64,000 nucleotides of DNA from Stenopsyche tienmushanensis (Eukaryota > Arthropoda > Insecta > Trichoptera > Stenopsychidae): the NCBI GenBank assembly GCA_008973525.1, contig WACJ01000040.1, positions 806,001-870,000 on the forward strand. Direction: 5' to 3'. A program made the translations under genes and the position numbers. Numbering within the stretch: the stretch's first letter is position 1; the number at the start of each line of letters is the position of its first letter. Below are positions 10,801 through 24,600 of the stretch, in pieces. The notes under the pieces were generated by a model, which made no database searches, was not told the DNA's origin, and saw nothing but the letters and a program-made list of their open reading frames with translations.

Positions 10801-12336
10801 GTTGAAAAATCGACAAAAATATACTAATAGAAATTTATTTTTAAAAAAATAATTTTCACTCTCAGACGTCATTACTTGTACCTTATTACGAATTATGGTA
10901 ACGATTGAAATGCTAAGAATGTTTACTGCGAGTGAAAATTGAGCGGTGAATATAGGATATATAATATGTACGTTAAAATTTTCTTTTAAAATTTGTTTTA
11001 TCGGTGACGGTTTGAACGCTGTCCCAATATTGAAACTTTTTTTTAAATGGATTTCTCGTGAATTGGATCCTTGTTAATGTTTATCTAAAAAGTTTATGAA
11101 TTTGAATTTATTTATTAGAAATAAGAGACTTAGAGTATTGAATCATTCCTTTTTATTTCCTTTACTAAATACATGTCACTATTGAATGTTTATTCAAATA
11201 TTTTTTCAAACAAAAATCACAATGAACATTTTTGAAAAAAAAAAAACCAATAATATTAATAAATATTTGTCAAATATTGTAATAACTCGCAAACTATCCA
11301 AAGCATATACAAACACAAAAAGTCTGTTAGTATCACAGGAACATTATAAATGCCAAAACAAAGCAATAAAAATTAATTAAAAACAGACAATAGGAATTTG
11401 TATTTGTACGTTGTACGAGAGATTGGTGGTATATATTTATAAATAAATAATTAAATCAAAATACCAATTTTCGTGCAAATAGTTGTGGGCATCATTTTGT
11501 ACTTTATAGGAATTGAATATTGTTTCTAACCCTTAGATAAAGAAATAAAATGTGGTTTATTTCCACTAACTATTAATTAATAAAGTTGCCTCGTTGAGAA
11601 TATATAAATACATGAGGTAGAATTCTCTAGTAAGTTAAATGCTAGTGAACTGTATAATTAGATTGGCAAGCTATCTATATATTCGAATTTTTAGCATAGA
11701 TTTTTATTTAAATACAATCTGTAAAAGTGACGAAAAGTTTATATATAAAAAATAATTTTAAGTACAAAGCATAAGGAAATCCCAATTATATAAGTTACAA
11801 AAAGTTTAAAAAATAATGCATTTTGTTATTAAAGCATTATTTAAGTTAGTTACAGGGGAAAGCAAAAATGGGAGCTATTTGGCAATATCAAATAACATCT
11901 AAAATTAATGAACTCCACAACAACACAATTTAATTGATCAAGAAATAATATGAATTTTAAGATGATGTAGCATTGTCATGAAAATTAAATCACTTTAAAA
12001 ATTCCAATATAATTCAAAGATGAATTTTTTAGAATTTACACATTTAATTATTATAAATTTCTTAATTGCCAAGTAAAAAAAATTTAAAAAAAAACACAAA
12101 AAAAACTTAAACACATCCCTAATAAAACAATCACTTTTTCTATTATATAGAATGATGCGTTAAAAGATTAAGTGCTCCTTTTTTAGCATGTATAATCACA
12201 ATTTTCCAAGATCAAAAATTTCTTAACTTTCTAAAATGTATTTAGGTTAAAATGAGTATATTAGTAAGGAATATTAGACATATTAATCAAAAACAAAGAG
12301 ATACAATCAACATTTGTTGCTTAACGGCTTAAAAAC
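10801..12336. other. AT-rich 3' flank of MICU3, no gene seen
   Basis: It contains many A/T homopolymer runs. The 3' untranslated region of the minus-strand MICU3 gene must start at 12336 and run leftwards. Many possible AATAAA sites exist on that strand, so I cannot fix the cleavage site. Confidence 0.4.
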
Positions 12337-12641
12337 TTAGCCGGCTGTTTTCATTTCTTGTTTGACGCAACTCTTGAACGCTTCCCATCCTTCATTCTTT
12401 GCGTATGACTAAAAAACATCGTTGTAATATTATTTAAATGTAACAATATCAATATAATGTCATAAATATGAACGTAAACTTACTTTGAAACCTCTATGGA
12501 GGCGATCTTTCATTATAGCAATGAATTCCTTATAGCTGAGTAGTCCATCGCCATCTTCATCAAAGATAGCAAACACGGTCGATACTAAATGATTAGATTG
12601 ACTTACTCCGGTGCAAATTTTTACAGCTCTTTTAAATTCAT
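12337..12641 (-). CDS. MICU3: MICU3 last two exons: second EF hand and C-terminus
   Basis: Exon 12484-12641 enters in phase 1 (completing D of SKDEFKRAVK) and carries the loop DEDGDGLLSYKE, then leaves in phase 0 at GTAAGT. The 24-codon terminal exon 12337-12408 reads SYAKNEGWEAFKSCVKQEMK before the stop, matching the family's FKSCLKKE-type end. The intron between them is 75 bp. Confidence 0.93.
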
Positions 12642-15600
12642 CTACAACAGTAATTTAAAATAAATATACTAATTAAATAAAATCGGAGGGAAAAATATAA
12701 ATTCTTATAAACATTCAAACGATACCTTTTGATATTGGATGATCAGCTAACGTGTACATCCTCATGGCGATAGTAAAATCTTCTAAATTATTTAGGAACT
12801 GACAAAATACGCGAAACTCTTCAAAAGATATGCCCTTTTCATCTTTGACCCGATCCAAGAGACGATCGAGGTACATGTCATATGCGTCCGTATCCAGATA
12901 AGTATAACGCAGCAAGATCTTGGCAAAATCAACTTCAGATATAGTATCATGACCTAATAATGGAATGAAATATTTTAATAACGGTTGATATGTAAGATTT
13001 CAATTCGTATAACTATAAGTATTATTTACCTTTTGAAAATTCATGGAACTCTAATTCCAACACTTCCGTCTGAAGATTTTCCATGAATCGCTCAAAGCCT
13101 TCATATTTCAACTCGTTTGTTCCTTTTTTTCCGAAGAAATGCACAGTCAATAATGTATCAACTTGATGACGTCTCTGTAGTCCTTGTTCATCATCGACGT
13201 AAGCTTCTGTCGGCAGTGGATTTTTTGATGATACAGTCGTATCCGGTTGAGATTCTCCTTCGTCATTTTCACCCTCTTCCGTCATTCCACGTTTTCCCTT
13301 CCAAGCATAACTGAATATTTTCTCCATCTATCAATCACATAATCAAAATATAGAAATTAATATCATTTTCGAAGCTCGGTGATTATTTTGACGCGTTTCA
13401 ATAGATGTAATGATGCTGTAATCAACACATATATCATTATATTAAGATCAGAAACACAATGAAATGAACATAAAAGCACAAATAAAAATCTGCATACAAT
13501 TCATTACTAATATGGTTACAAATCACACATTTAATATTTAAATAAACAACTTTTACAGTGTTTTTGCATCAATATTGGTTATAATTTTTTACAAATAATT
13601 ATGTACTATGCCCTAAAATTAATATGAAAGCTTTAAAATTTAAATAGATCTACGTCTACAATGCAAAAAATAATACATCTCAAAATGATTGTCTTGATAT
13701 AAAATAATAATTTTAAAAAACATGCTATAAGTCTTACAAGCTGCCAATAACAAAACACACACGAGCATACTATTTATATGACACATGTTAATTTTAAAAT
13801 GTTACAAATAAAAACCACACCTTTGATCGTACGATTTGGTGTTTCAAAGCGGCCATCGAAAACAATACAGGACAGCACTGGATTATTTTTTCGGTAGGAA
13901 AAAATTCAAATGTAAAAACACACTCTAAATCATATGTTTCGATCGTGACTTACAAAATGCGGTGATTTTTTTGGTGGGTCAACTCGTAGCATGTCCTTTC
14001 CCTGTATATTTACTTGAGCCGAATAGCCGACCAACTGAAGTAACTGGTAAATACAAATTGCTGTATAAAATGTTCCTCAAAATACAAATTTCGAACCTCA
14101 TAATTTGATTCAAATAACATTAAAATTTTAATAAACCAACCAATTTTTTTTTATTAATATAAATTGTGCAAATGTATGAATAATATTATAAGGGTTTAAG
14201 GAATAATCAAAATTTTGCTGAATCATTACAATAAAATGTATTGAAATAACCGGATGAAAACAGTCTGAAAAATGCTTATAGTTGCTTGCGATTTCATAGT
14301 GAAATGATAATGATAAATAAGATAAGGTTACGTTAATAACATCATTATTTTTAACTTCTTCTTGTGTCCATTAACACATTTAGGCTATCGTTGTCCAGGA
14401 AACAGCCGCGGCGACGACCCTCTCGTTTGCCACACTAAGATCCTACAGCCGAACCTTCTGCGCCATCCCTTCTTAGAACATTTGTATGTGTTCTGCAATT
14501 TACCACATTTACATGACGGGTCGTTTTCAAACTTCCACTTCAATGTTGACTCTGCATATTTTGAAATACATATGCATATTTTTGTTATCAGTCTTTCATG
14601 GTTAACTGTATCGTATGTGCGAAACCACACTCTATGTGTTGTCCTAAATTCAATATCTGTCCACGTCATTATTTACCGAGTATGAATCAGATCATCCAAA
14701 CCTGGAGTTTTATTATTCCTCATATTTTGGATTGCTATCTTCAGCTTCAGCAGTTTTTTTTGAGTAGGCTCCTCTGGGCTTTGCTTAATGTAGTTGACTT
14801 GATCTTTGGTTTAATCATTGGTTGTCTTGGTTTTATCATTGCTGAGTTATTTCAAGCTTTTCTGCTATTGTGTTTTATATCAATGGTTTTTAACTGATGC
14901 TGTAATTATTATTGCAAACTCGATATAGCCAAATAATAATCAGATTCAAGACGATCTATCTGAAATTTTAATGTGTGAGATATTCTATTTGGGAGGCTGG
15001 CAGATTGGAACACGCACATCCATGTAACGAAGATATAATGTATCTTGCCTTTGCGGACGACATCGACGTCGTGGCGAAATCGAGGTCGGAAGCTTTGGCG
15101 TCTATCGACAGGACTGCTGCTAGCTTCGGTATGTCAATCAATTATGACAAAACTAAATTAATAACGTTTTCGAGAGTAAATGCTGGAGGATGTTCCTCTG
15201 TGAGTGTCAATAACAATGTAATTGAAAGGGTCCAGGATTTTAAATATCTAGGATCCATCCTCATGAAGAAGAACTTGATATATAACAAAATAACCTCCAG
15301 GATTCAATACGGTAATCGGTGCTACCATGGCCTGAAAAAAATATTACGAAACAAATCCGTCTATTCAAATAATAAATTGATATGTATTAATGAAATGGAA
15401 AGCATTTTAATTAGACATAAATGGGCATTGTGACTTCAATACATTTTATTTATTCGGTTTATTTTGTTGTACTGAGAAATAATGATTTCAAATCAAAATT
15501 TTCAATATCCTTTAAACAAAACTATTATTAAAATGTAAGTGGTTTGTAATTATTCACACATTTTTACATCACTCAAACTGTAGAATTAGAAACAATCAAT

Positions 15601-18600
15601 TACACACTTTAACGAAAGCGTATTGTGTAAGTTAATGAATAAAGCATCTGGCAGTCTATCATGATGCTTCTATTAGTAGAACATTTAAACTCAAAATATG
15701 TAATAAAACAACAAATTTCAAAGAAAAAAATATCAAATTTGAAGAGAGTTAAGTTTTTTAAATTACACGTGATATATATAAAAAAAAATGTAAGGAGGAT
15801 GAAAGATTAAAAATCTGTACATATTAAAATAATATTGTAACGTAAATTTAGTAGGATGAACATAAAACATAAAAATAGAATAACAGAATTTAATTTCTGT
15901 ATTAACATAAAAAAATTATGGAAAAACCAAATTTGATTACAAGCTTTTAAGCTTTTTCACCACAAGAAGCCATTCATCTTAACATTATTTACATAAGGAG
16001 TTAAAATCTGTTACGTTTAAATTTAAATACATATAAATTTATCGGTTAACACTCCAATTCATTCTCATATATGCATTTAAAGTTTTGAATATTAAGATTT
16101 TAAACACGAAAAAGATGATAATAGATTTCTATTAAAGAATTATTTAAAAATAATAGAAATATATAATCATTTTGGATCGTTTTTGTCACTTTTACGATAG
16201 TCTTGTATTTTTAACATTTCAGATCACAATGAAACATTCACATTTGATCTTCATAATTAATCCACAGAACTATAAAGCTAGTAGATGAAAAGTAAACAAA
16301 CATAATATGGACATAAATGATTAAAGCTTAATGAATTAAATTTACACCTGAACAATTGACAACATTTTTGGCATTACAAAAAAGAAAGTTTTGCTTTTAA
16401 GCAATAACAATGAAATTAAAATATCAGCACTACCATCACCATCATATTAAACAATTATTATGACATAACAGAGAATATTGACCAAGCCTCAAGCCAATGT
16501 AATAAAGTTTCAGCAACTTACAAAGTGTTCGATGTGAAAGAATCATTATGCGATTGAATAATATGACATGATACACAGTTGTCAAGTGTTTATAAAAGTG
16601 TTTTTCAGAAAGAGAGAGAGATCATATTATCACACACAGATGCGGAGTGCAAAAGCTGATTTTTTTTTATTTTCCACTCACTGCCGCAGTACTCGCAGCA
16701 TCCAAGTCTTCGCGTCTTTTCACGGAGCCACCCATAAGTCGAGTGATCTATGTTCATTAACAAGTGCATAAAACAAAAAATAAATAAAAACAAAATCATG
16801 GTTCAAACTAAAAATTGTGCTAGACAAAATCTTAATGATCTACAAGCAAAATGTGTAAATGTGTCTAAATAATGATATTGAAACGGCGTGCATCTTAAAA
16901 AACTTACCATTTTAAATTTAGAACTCTGATTGATAATAAAATTTTACTCATTCTTTATAACAGAGCTCCGCAACCTTTTAGCTTCCATGGCACACTAATG
17001 TTTTCTTCAAAATTTCGCAGCATACCACAAGTTAAAATAGATATAAAAATATCATATATCAAATATTGTCAATTGAACCGCTGTTCTTTTCTTTTTATCT
17101 GATCTTTCCAACATTAATCTATTACTTTATTTTAGTAAACCCAATTTAGAGCCCCAAATAGAGCCGACAATAAAGTGTGAATGTTTTATAATAGTTCCAT
17201 AACTGCTATATATGGCGATTGAATTGATGATTAAATAGGATTTAAATTTTTAGCAAATATTTTCAATACTATTAACCACAATTATTATTAAGGGGTGATT
17301 TTTTCCGATGTTATGAGTACTATAGTGAACGCAAATCGGTGCTCGAGCACGCAACACGTAGTACAAAGTGGCCGCACAGTACACCCCTGTATTACGGGAA
17401 GAAAAATAAAAATGAAAGAAGAGGGAGATGTCCACAGTCGTTCTTATTTGTAAATTCTTAGAATAGAGATCTTAACTAGAAGGTACTAGAAGCATTGGTA
17501 TCGTTTCGACAGAGCGTCGGTTATCATCAGTTTAGCTTTGGCCTTCTTAGTATGTGTTTAAAGTTAGAAGTCAAAATATAATCTTATTCGAAAGGAAAAC
17601 AGGATACGACAGACCGATGTAGTAAACCATGTAACAGATCCTTCCACGGAAATCGACAGATCAAGAGTCAATCAGGTTTTAGTGAAGATGCAAGTGCCAG
17701 TAAAAAAAGCTTAAACGCTTGAAACGGAACCTGAAGCGCACTTTTCTCCATTGCACCTCCGACCTTCGGAAATAAATTCTTCCAATATATATCCAATAAG
17801 ATTTGCCGAAAGATGAATTACTGAAGAGATGTTTAGGTGGTCACACGCCGAATGCAAACGAATGTTTCAACTCGACGTTTGGGTTGCAGCATTTTTGGTT
17901 TTTGCCTTATTCAATGAAGGGAATTCAACACTTGTAATGATTATGAACGAGCTGAAAGTAGTTGTTGGCTTGCAGAGCTTTAAATATGTATGACAAATGG
18001 ATGAGCAGTGCGTCAACTGACAGAACACACGCAGCGCAGCGGAGACCAAGCAAGCTCGGAAAGCTCGAAAATAGGAGATGCAAGCTCAAAATTATGCATA
18101 CGAAAAAGACTAAGGGTTGCTATATGGTGCTGGAATAACTGATTAGCCGCTACGTAGTTTATATAATTTATTACTGCCTTAAATTTCTCGTTTTCAGTAA
18201 TTTGGCTGACTGGAAACTGGCTTTTTTTTCAACTGGCGGGAACTCCAACTCAAAAAGTTGTAAACAAATTATTTAAAATATTTTCATAAAGAATTTATAC
18301 TTAATTCTAATCAACATGGAGCTAATTCTGGGATAATATTATTGTTTAAAGTGTGATTTTTATTGCAAGGAAGGTGCAATAAAATGGTAAAGTTGTAACA
18401 TTTTGTTAAGACATTCCTAAAACATGTAATTCTTAATTTTTTTTAATCAAAACTGGCTTCATATTATTAAAAAATATATTATTAATAAAATAGAAATATT
18501 GTATTGATTTTTAATAAAAATTGTGACTCTTACAATTCCCGCCAAATAGCAAACTCTGATGGCGACCTAATTTGCCTCCTAAATTGGTTTCCCCCCTTAA

Positions 18601-21600
18601 ACCAATTCAGTCCATTGTAGGACAAATACTTTTTGGACTTGTTTCCATTGATCTTAAATCATCTGAGAGATGTTGTGAATTTCGACATTTTTGTGGACTT
18701 GACTATTGCAATCAACCCATATTACATAGTCCTTATACATAAGTATACGTTACTAAATTAGAATAAATTATTTGAAAATTTTAAGTAGCATTTTGGCTAG
18801 AATGTATGAGTGAGTTTTGAACTTATTATTTAAATGTCTCTTTAATAATTGGAACAAATTAATCAATCATATACAGCTATATTGGACTTTATTAACATTT
18901 TGCTTGCAAGATTGATTTGCAGTTCAGGGTTGCATTAGTTGTTGAACTATTTATGGCTTAGTGCAAGGCTTTCTTGGGTGCCAATCTGAATACCAAAAGG
19001 TTTAATACAGTGCTATAAATTTGCTTATTCTTCTCTACATTTTCGTCTTCACAAATGATTCGATTTGTTTTCTATCGAAGAAAGACTTCACGGTATACCT
19101 AGCATTGTCTTGCAACACAATGGTTGCGGAGCACTGCTTTATAACATGTACACATTATCATAACTAAGTAATAGCAAATCATTCAATAAATTAATAAAAT
19201 GTATTTTAACGTGCATTATTAAAAGCCTAATGACGGATATTGATAATGCTATATACAACGCTATGAATATAGATCAAAATTATTTCAATTTGTGAATGAG
19301 ATGAAGTAATTCCATAATCGATACAGATGAAATAACAGACATTTTCATATACAAAAATTACACAATTCAATTCAACGACTTTATAAACAAATTTCACATT
19401 TTTCAAATAAAACGTGGGAGTTATTTGAAATATCAACTGTGGATATTTTTTTAAGTATTCACGCAACCATAACAAGAGTTGCTTTAAAATAATTATCTAG
19501 AAATAGTCTTACATTCTATATCATAAACTGTTTACTCACAACTAAAAATTCATTTTTATCCACACGCTGGTTACCGTCAGTGTCAAACATGTTGAAAGCA
19601 ATACGAAATCCTGATTGGGGCTCTATAAATAAAAACGATGTAAATAAATGATTAAAATTTATATAAATCATGTTATTAAATAGATGCTAATCGCCATACT
19701 TGTCAAAATTGATAGCAGGAACAAATATTCCGTATATGAAATAATTCCTGAAAAAGAAAAATTATAGATTAAATACAGAATGTTCCATTTCCATTCATAA
19801 TGGTATTATCATTAAATGTAATTTTATAGCATTTAGTTGTGATTCTTTATCAATTGTCTTATACCTTTATCTCGGAGATTTCGGAACATTTGAGATGAAC
19901 CCTGATTTAATGTTGGCATGGAATCACGGAGTTTTTCAATTTCTTTCAACGTAAGACTCTTCCTCTTCAAACGGGCTGAAATCAAAAAAGCAAGCGTTCA
20001 TATTTAATACAATACCAATAAACATTTATACGAAACGTATTATCTTAATATGTATGTAAATGCTTTTATTATAACGTTTATACAGTTTATAAATATTTTG
20101 GACGCTGTCTATGCCAAAACAATCATCAAAAGAAGTTTACGTAAAAGCAAACTATTTCTAAAGCTTCTTGCCAAGTCAGATAAGTCAGAAATGCGCTTTC
20201 GGTACATTGAAGAAAAATAAGCAGAGAATTAAATGTATGTAAAAATAAGTTCGAAGCGTAATAAGAGTGACATGTATTTTAAGCCAAATAGTTTTCTAAT
20301 GATTAACGAACAACGCGTAACAGGACAAAATCTCGGACATGCACCCCGGTAATGACCTCGAACAAGACTTTCCACTGAAATTCCTCAATGGTGATGATTC
20401 ATGAACAAAGATGAATGAACGCGCTACAAATACATCTATTTTGTATACGTAACTATAAACATTTCAGATGGAATCTTATTGCTTTCAGACAATAAAGTCA
20501 GAACCAATCATCAAATTTGTTTCAATTTGAACCATTGACTATTTTATAATCTAGAGATGTTTCATAGAGACTAATATAATTTCATTGACTCAGTGTTGTC
20601 ATTGGTTTATGTTTGAATGGCAATATTATAAGACACAAAACCACTTTACTACACCGTAAATTTAATTTCCTGGCGCCTTAATAAATTCAAAATGCCAAGA
20701 ACCTGATTTAATTTTAATACTAGCTTATATATGTATAAAAAGTGTCTAGATGAATCCAAATAGTGCGAAAATAAGTCATAAAAATGCGATAATATATTCA
20801 AGACAAATTCTTCATAATATAAAATACAATTGTATTGCCTTGAATAAAAATTAACAATGCCAATAAAAGTGTTCACAATGAAAATTTACTAAGATAGAAA
20901 TATATTTAAAAAAATCTTTGCATGTTTAATAATAAATGCGGATATACAAATCATTTTCCAGGAAAAAATATCAAAATGAGAGCTGCGTATAGAATCAGTT
21001 GAACTAGACAAAAGTCAACCAGACAGAAAGACATTTTGAATTATTTCTGTGCAGATTTATTGTGAACGTCATACATTTTACGATTAGCACTACACTAAGC
21101 TGAGCATAGTCGCAGATAAATCTTTAAACTGGAATAACACGTTAATTGATCCACGAGGATCCACATAGAATAGAACTAGAATAACGTGATACATTGACGG
21201 TAGTAAAGACCAGGAACAATATTGAAACAAATATTTGCACATACGTCTTTTATAATCAATATATATATTCCATTTTCTAATAACATTTAAGAATACTTGA
21301 AATCTTTATTAGACAAAATACATAATTTTCTACGAAGGGAAATATTTTCTATTCTACAGAATTTCCATATCAATCACATTTATTTAATGCTTTTGAACAT
21401 ATTTTTGTTTGGAGAAAATATATAAAATAGGATGAGTATATCTTTTTACAGCAAATGGATTCGAAACTGTTGTAAATTTGTATAATGTACGGTCCGCAAA
21501 ACCAAGTGTTACCAAACGAAAACAGCAAAACATCATTATTTTTTATTGCTTCAAAAACACTCCAAACATTTTACCATTTACAGTCAAAAACATCTTACAC

Positions 21601-24600
21601 TACATTTCAAATCATGACTCAAACAAATAGACATTTTTTTCTGTGATCTGCTTCAGATATTGCCCAATTCGGGTCTTCGCCTTCCGAACCACCCCCGTGG
21701 ACGTTCGTATAATTTAATAAATTATGCAACAAATTGACATTTAAGCGAAAATGGGCAGACTGCTATCAGCGGTTAGGCAGCTCAAAAAGCGATCTGGGTA
21801 ACACTTAACCTGGCGAACCCTGCATAATATGATTGGTTGCTAAAGTGGTTCGATGTGATTTAATTAGCTCGCCGAAAATAACACCTTATTCTATTTTATA
21901 TCTCATTAAAAATATTTCAGCTAACTTGTGATTATGCTGATATAAATCATAGATTAGCATATTGAGAGCAAAATTATCATGGTGAAATTATGCAGTCGAT
22001 TTGAATAACAAAAAAACTGAAAAAAATCAAAATATTTTATTATATTGGTAATGCTTAGTTAATAATAAATTAAGATTAGCATAAGAAATCATATGTTATA
22101 GCAATGGAGAAATTTATCAGCAGAATCCATATTTGGTCATCATCATTGACATTGACAAACAGCATTGATTGGCGACCTATGTAGCCTTTGAGATAGACAA
22201 CAGAGACAGATCATATAAAATGCCGCAAAAAGCCCTAAAAAATAACTGAGTAGCCATAAGGTCTGTATGTCCAACCGGTCCGTTTTTCGGACTGCTGTCA
22301 CGACGAATGAGCGCCTAGCGATTGGACGCCATACTTAAACATGTATACAGAACGATTACGAACTCTCATTACAAAACGAAGTTGTCCGAAGAAGACTGAT
22401 CGGGCAGGTTGTTTAAATTTTACAAAACCAAAAAAAGAGCGATTAGACAACTTAGTATATATTATAAAAACGGACAGAGTCAGTGTTGATTCATGTAAAG
22501 TAGACGGTCAAGTAAAATAAAAATGTGCAACTCTCGACAGGGTCGGTATTCTACGTATTGCGCCCGTGGCGGGCGCCTTCTTTGCCATCCCCTTGTTCTG
22601 GCCTTTTTTTTTCCTGTGGGAGCGTAAATCTTCGCAAGACTTCCGGATAATGTTGCCATCATCCGGGGAGTGTGGGATTTACGTCTGCATGAGTTTCCAT
22701 AAGGGAAACCTACCAGCCGCACCTACCCACTAAATCGCTCCCTTTGGTCTCCTCTGTCCCCCTGGTATTGTTTTACACATTGCTTCAAGGGTGACAGGTA
22801 GTCTAGCCATTTAATGGCCCTATTCTATTTTTGAAGAGGCGCTCTGCGCCTCTCTCTTTCACTGTCTTCTTTGGCGCTCATGATGTCTTCTACATAGTCG
22901 CGCCAAAGGTCCCATTTTCTCTTGCTTTCCATCATGCTGTGGACCATGTTGTCAGCGTTGAGCTCGGTCACCCCGAGTGCTTGTTTCAGCAGTATTCTTT
23001 GGGGTGCCCAAGCCTCACAGCCAATGATGGTGTGCTCTGCGTCGTCGACCTCCGCTTGGCAGTGTTGGCACGTAGCGGATGGTTCTTTGCCAATCCGCAT
23101 CAGGTACGCACCGAAGCATCCGTGCCCAGTGAGCACCTGCGTCAAGCGGTAGGTTGTTTCACCATGTTTCCGGGCCCTCCACCGACTTATGACCGGGATA
23201 AGTCGATGGGTCCATCTTCCCTTGCTGGACTGATCCCATCTCCGTTGCCAGGCTTCCCTCAGTTTCTGGTCATGTTCATTGCGACTTTTAGGATCTTCGT
23301 AGTCCAAGGCCCTCTTCTTTGCTTGGAGGTCCAGCGGGGGTATTCCAGCGATCACGAGCACCGCTTCTTCAGATACAGTTCTGTATGCTGCGGTGACTCG
23401 GAGCGCTCCCTGCCGCTGGACCCCGGCCAGCTTCCTTCTGTAGCTTTCGTGTCTGAGCGACTCATGCCATATCGGGGCTCCGTACAGAAGGATCGAGTGT
23501 ATTACCTCGGCCCTGGTCGACGTGTACCTTACTCAGGTGAATTCGTACTAACTATGTAAGAGATAATGAGTAATAAGCAAGTTGGGAAATCTGTAAAATG
23601 AAATAAGAATAATAAGCCACTTTTTCATTTGTAAAATGCTTTTTTGAAGTAAACTTATATAGGCGTGGTAAGGCAAATTGCCTTGAACGTCACGAAAAGT
23701 GTAACTCCAAGTGGCGGTTGGTTAGAAAGAGAGGGAGAATCGTTTGTACTCTCCATGCGCCTCTACCGTGCGTGTGTGTGTGTTTATACGTAGCATAAAG
23801 CAACAACTAGATCATTAGCGCGCTATTTTATTATATATTACACAAACACAGCATTTTTAGCAAACAATTTTCGTTAACAAATGGAATAAAATCGACTTAT
23901 TTCTACGAGCTAAGAATTTTCACTTCCACCGCACGAGAGTCTCACGCATATTTTTAAAACATCCATATGCATATTCAATCAACCCTGTTTTCCCCCATAA
24001 ACATGCACTCGCTCATGATGTACGGAAGTCCATTTAAAACCAATGTCAGACTGTCAACTTTGTACGACTTGTTGCTTTACCAAGTCAAGCAAGCAGTCAT
24101 TAAGGGTCTTCTATTTAAAATCCTCGATTGCAGAAATACAAATTGCCTGCAAATAAATCTGAAGGAAGAACAAAATCGACGCAAAACGTCCAATGGCAGT
24201 TTCATCTTCGTCACATTGTATTTTTGCGTGTGAAAGATGTGTTTAGCAGATAAGAATAAATTGTTGAAAATAAATCTAAATGAGATGAGACAGAGGCGTT
24301 TTCTGCGACCGAGCCGAATTCTAATTGGTGAATGAACGGCTTCTTGATTTACACGACTGAGCGCAAAGAAAGAAAAGAAATTGGCGGATAAGATAATGGG
24401 ATACTGTTTCTTCTGCACGGACGAATCTCTCTATTACAATGAGATTAAATTCGCAGACGAGCGATGATAATTATACACCCATCAAAAATCTTTCAGAAAC
24501 ACTGATGAATATCGTCTGCAGGACGAATTATACTCACGTCTCGGTTCTTGTTCGACCACGGATTCGAGGAAGTCTTGCGGTGTCATGTAGAGCTGACCAT

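Noticed and set aside
13327..13327. ATG at 13327 as the start of a separate small EF-hand gene
   Set aside because: It follows an acceptor and joins in phase 0 to the exon ending KNEFLV, continuing the MICU family alignment; it is an internal Met.
14385..14669. Minus frame with CKCGKLQNTYKC as a zinc-finger gene
   Set aside because: A single motif-like run in a frame with no splice context; it may be a transposon scrap but is not supportable.
22831..23559. A 242-codon plus-strand open frame
   Set aside because: It is the antisense shadow of the R1-like LINE frame, which has recognisable motifs and a zinc signature on the minus strand.
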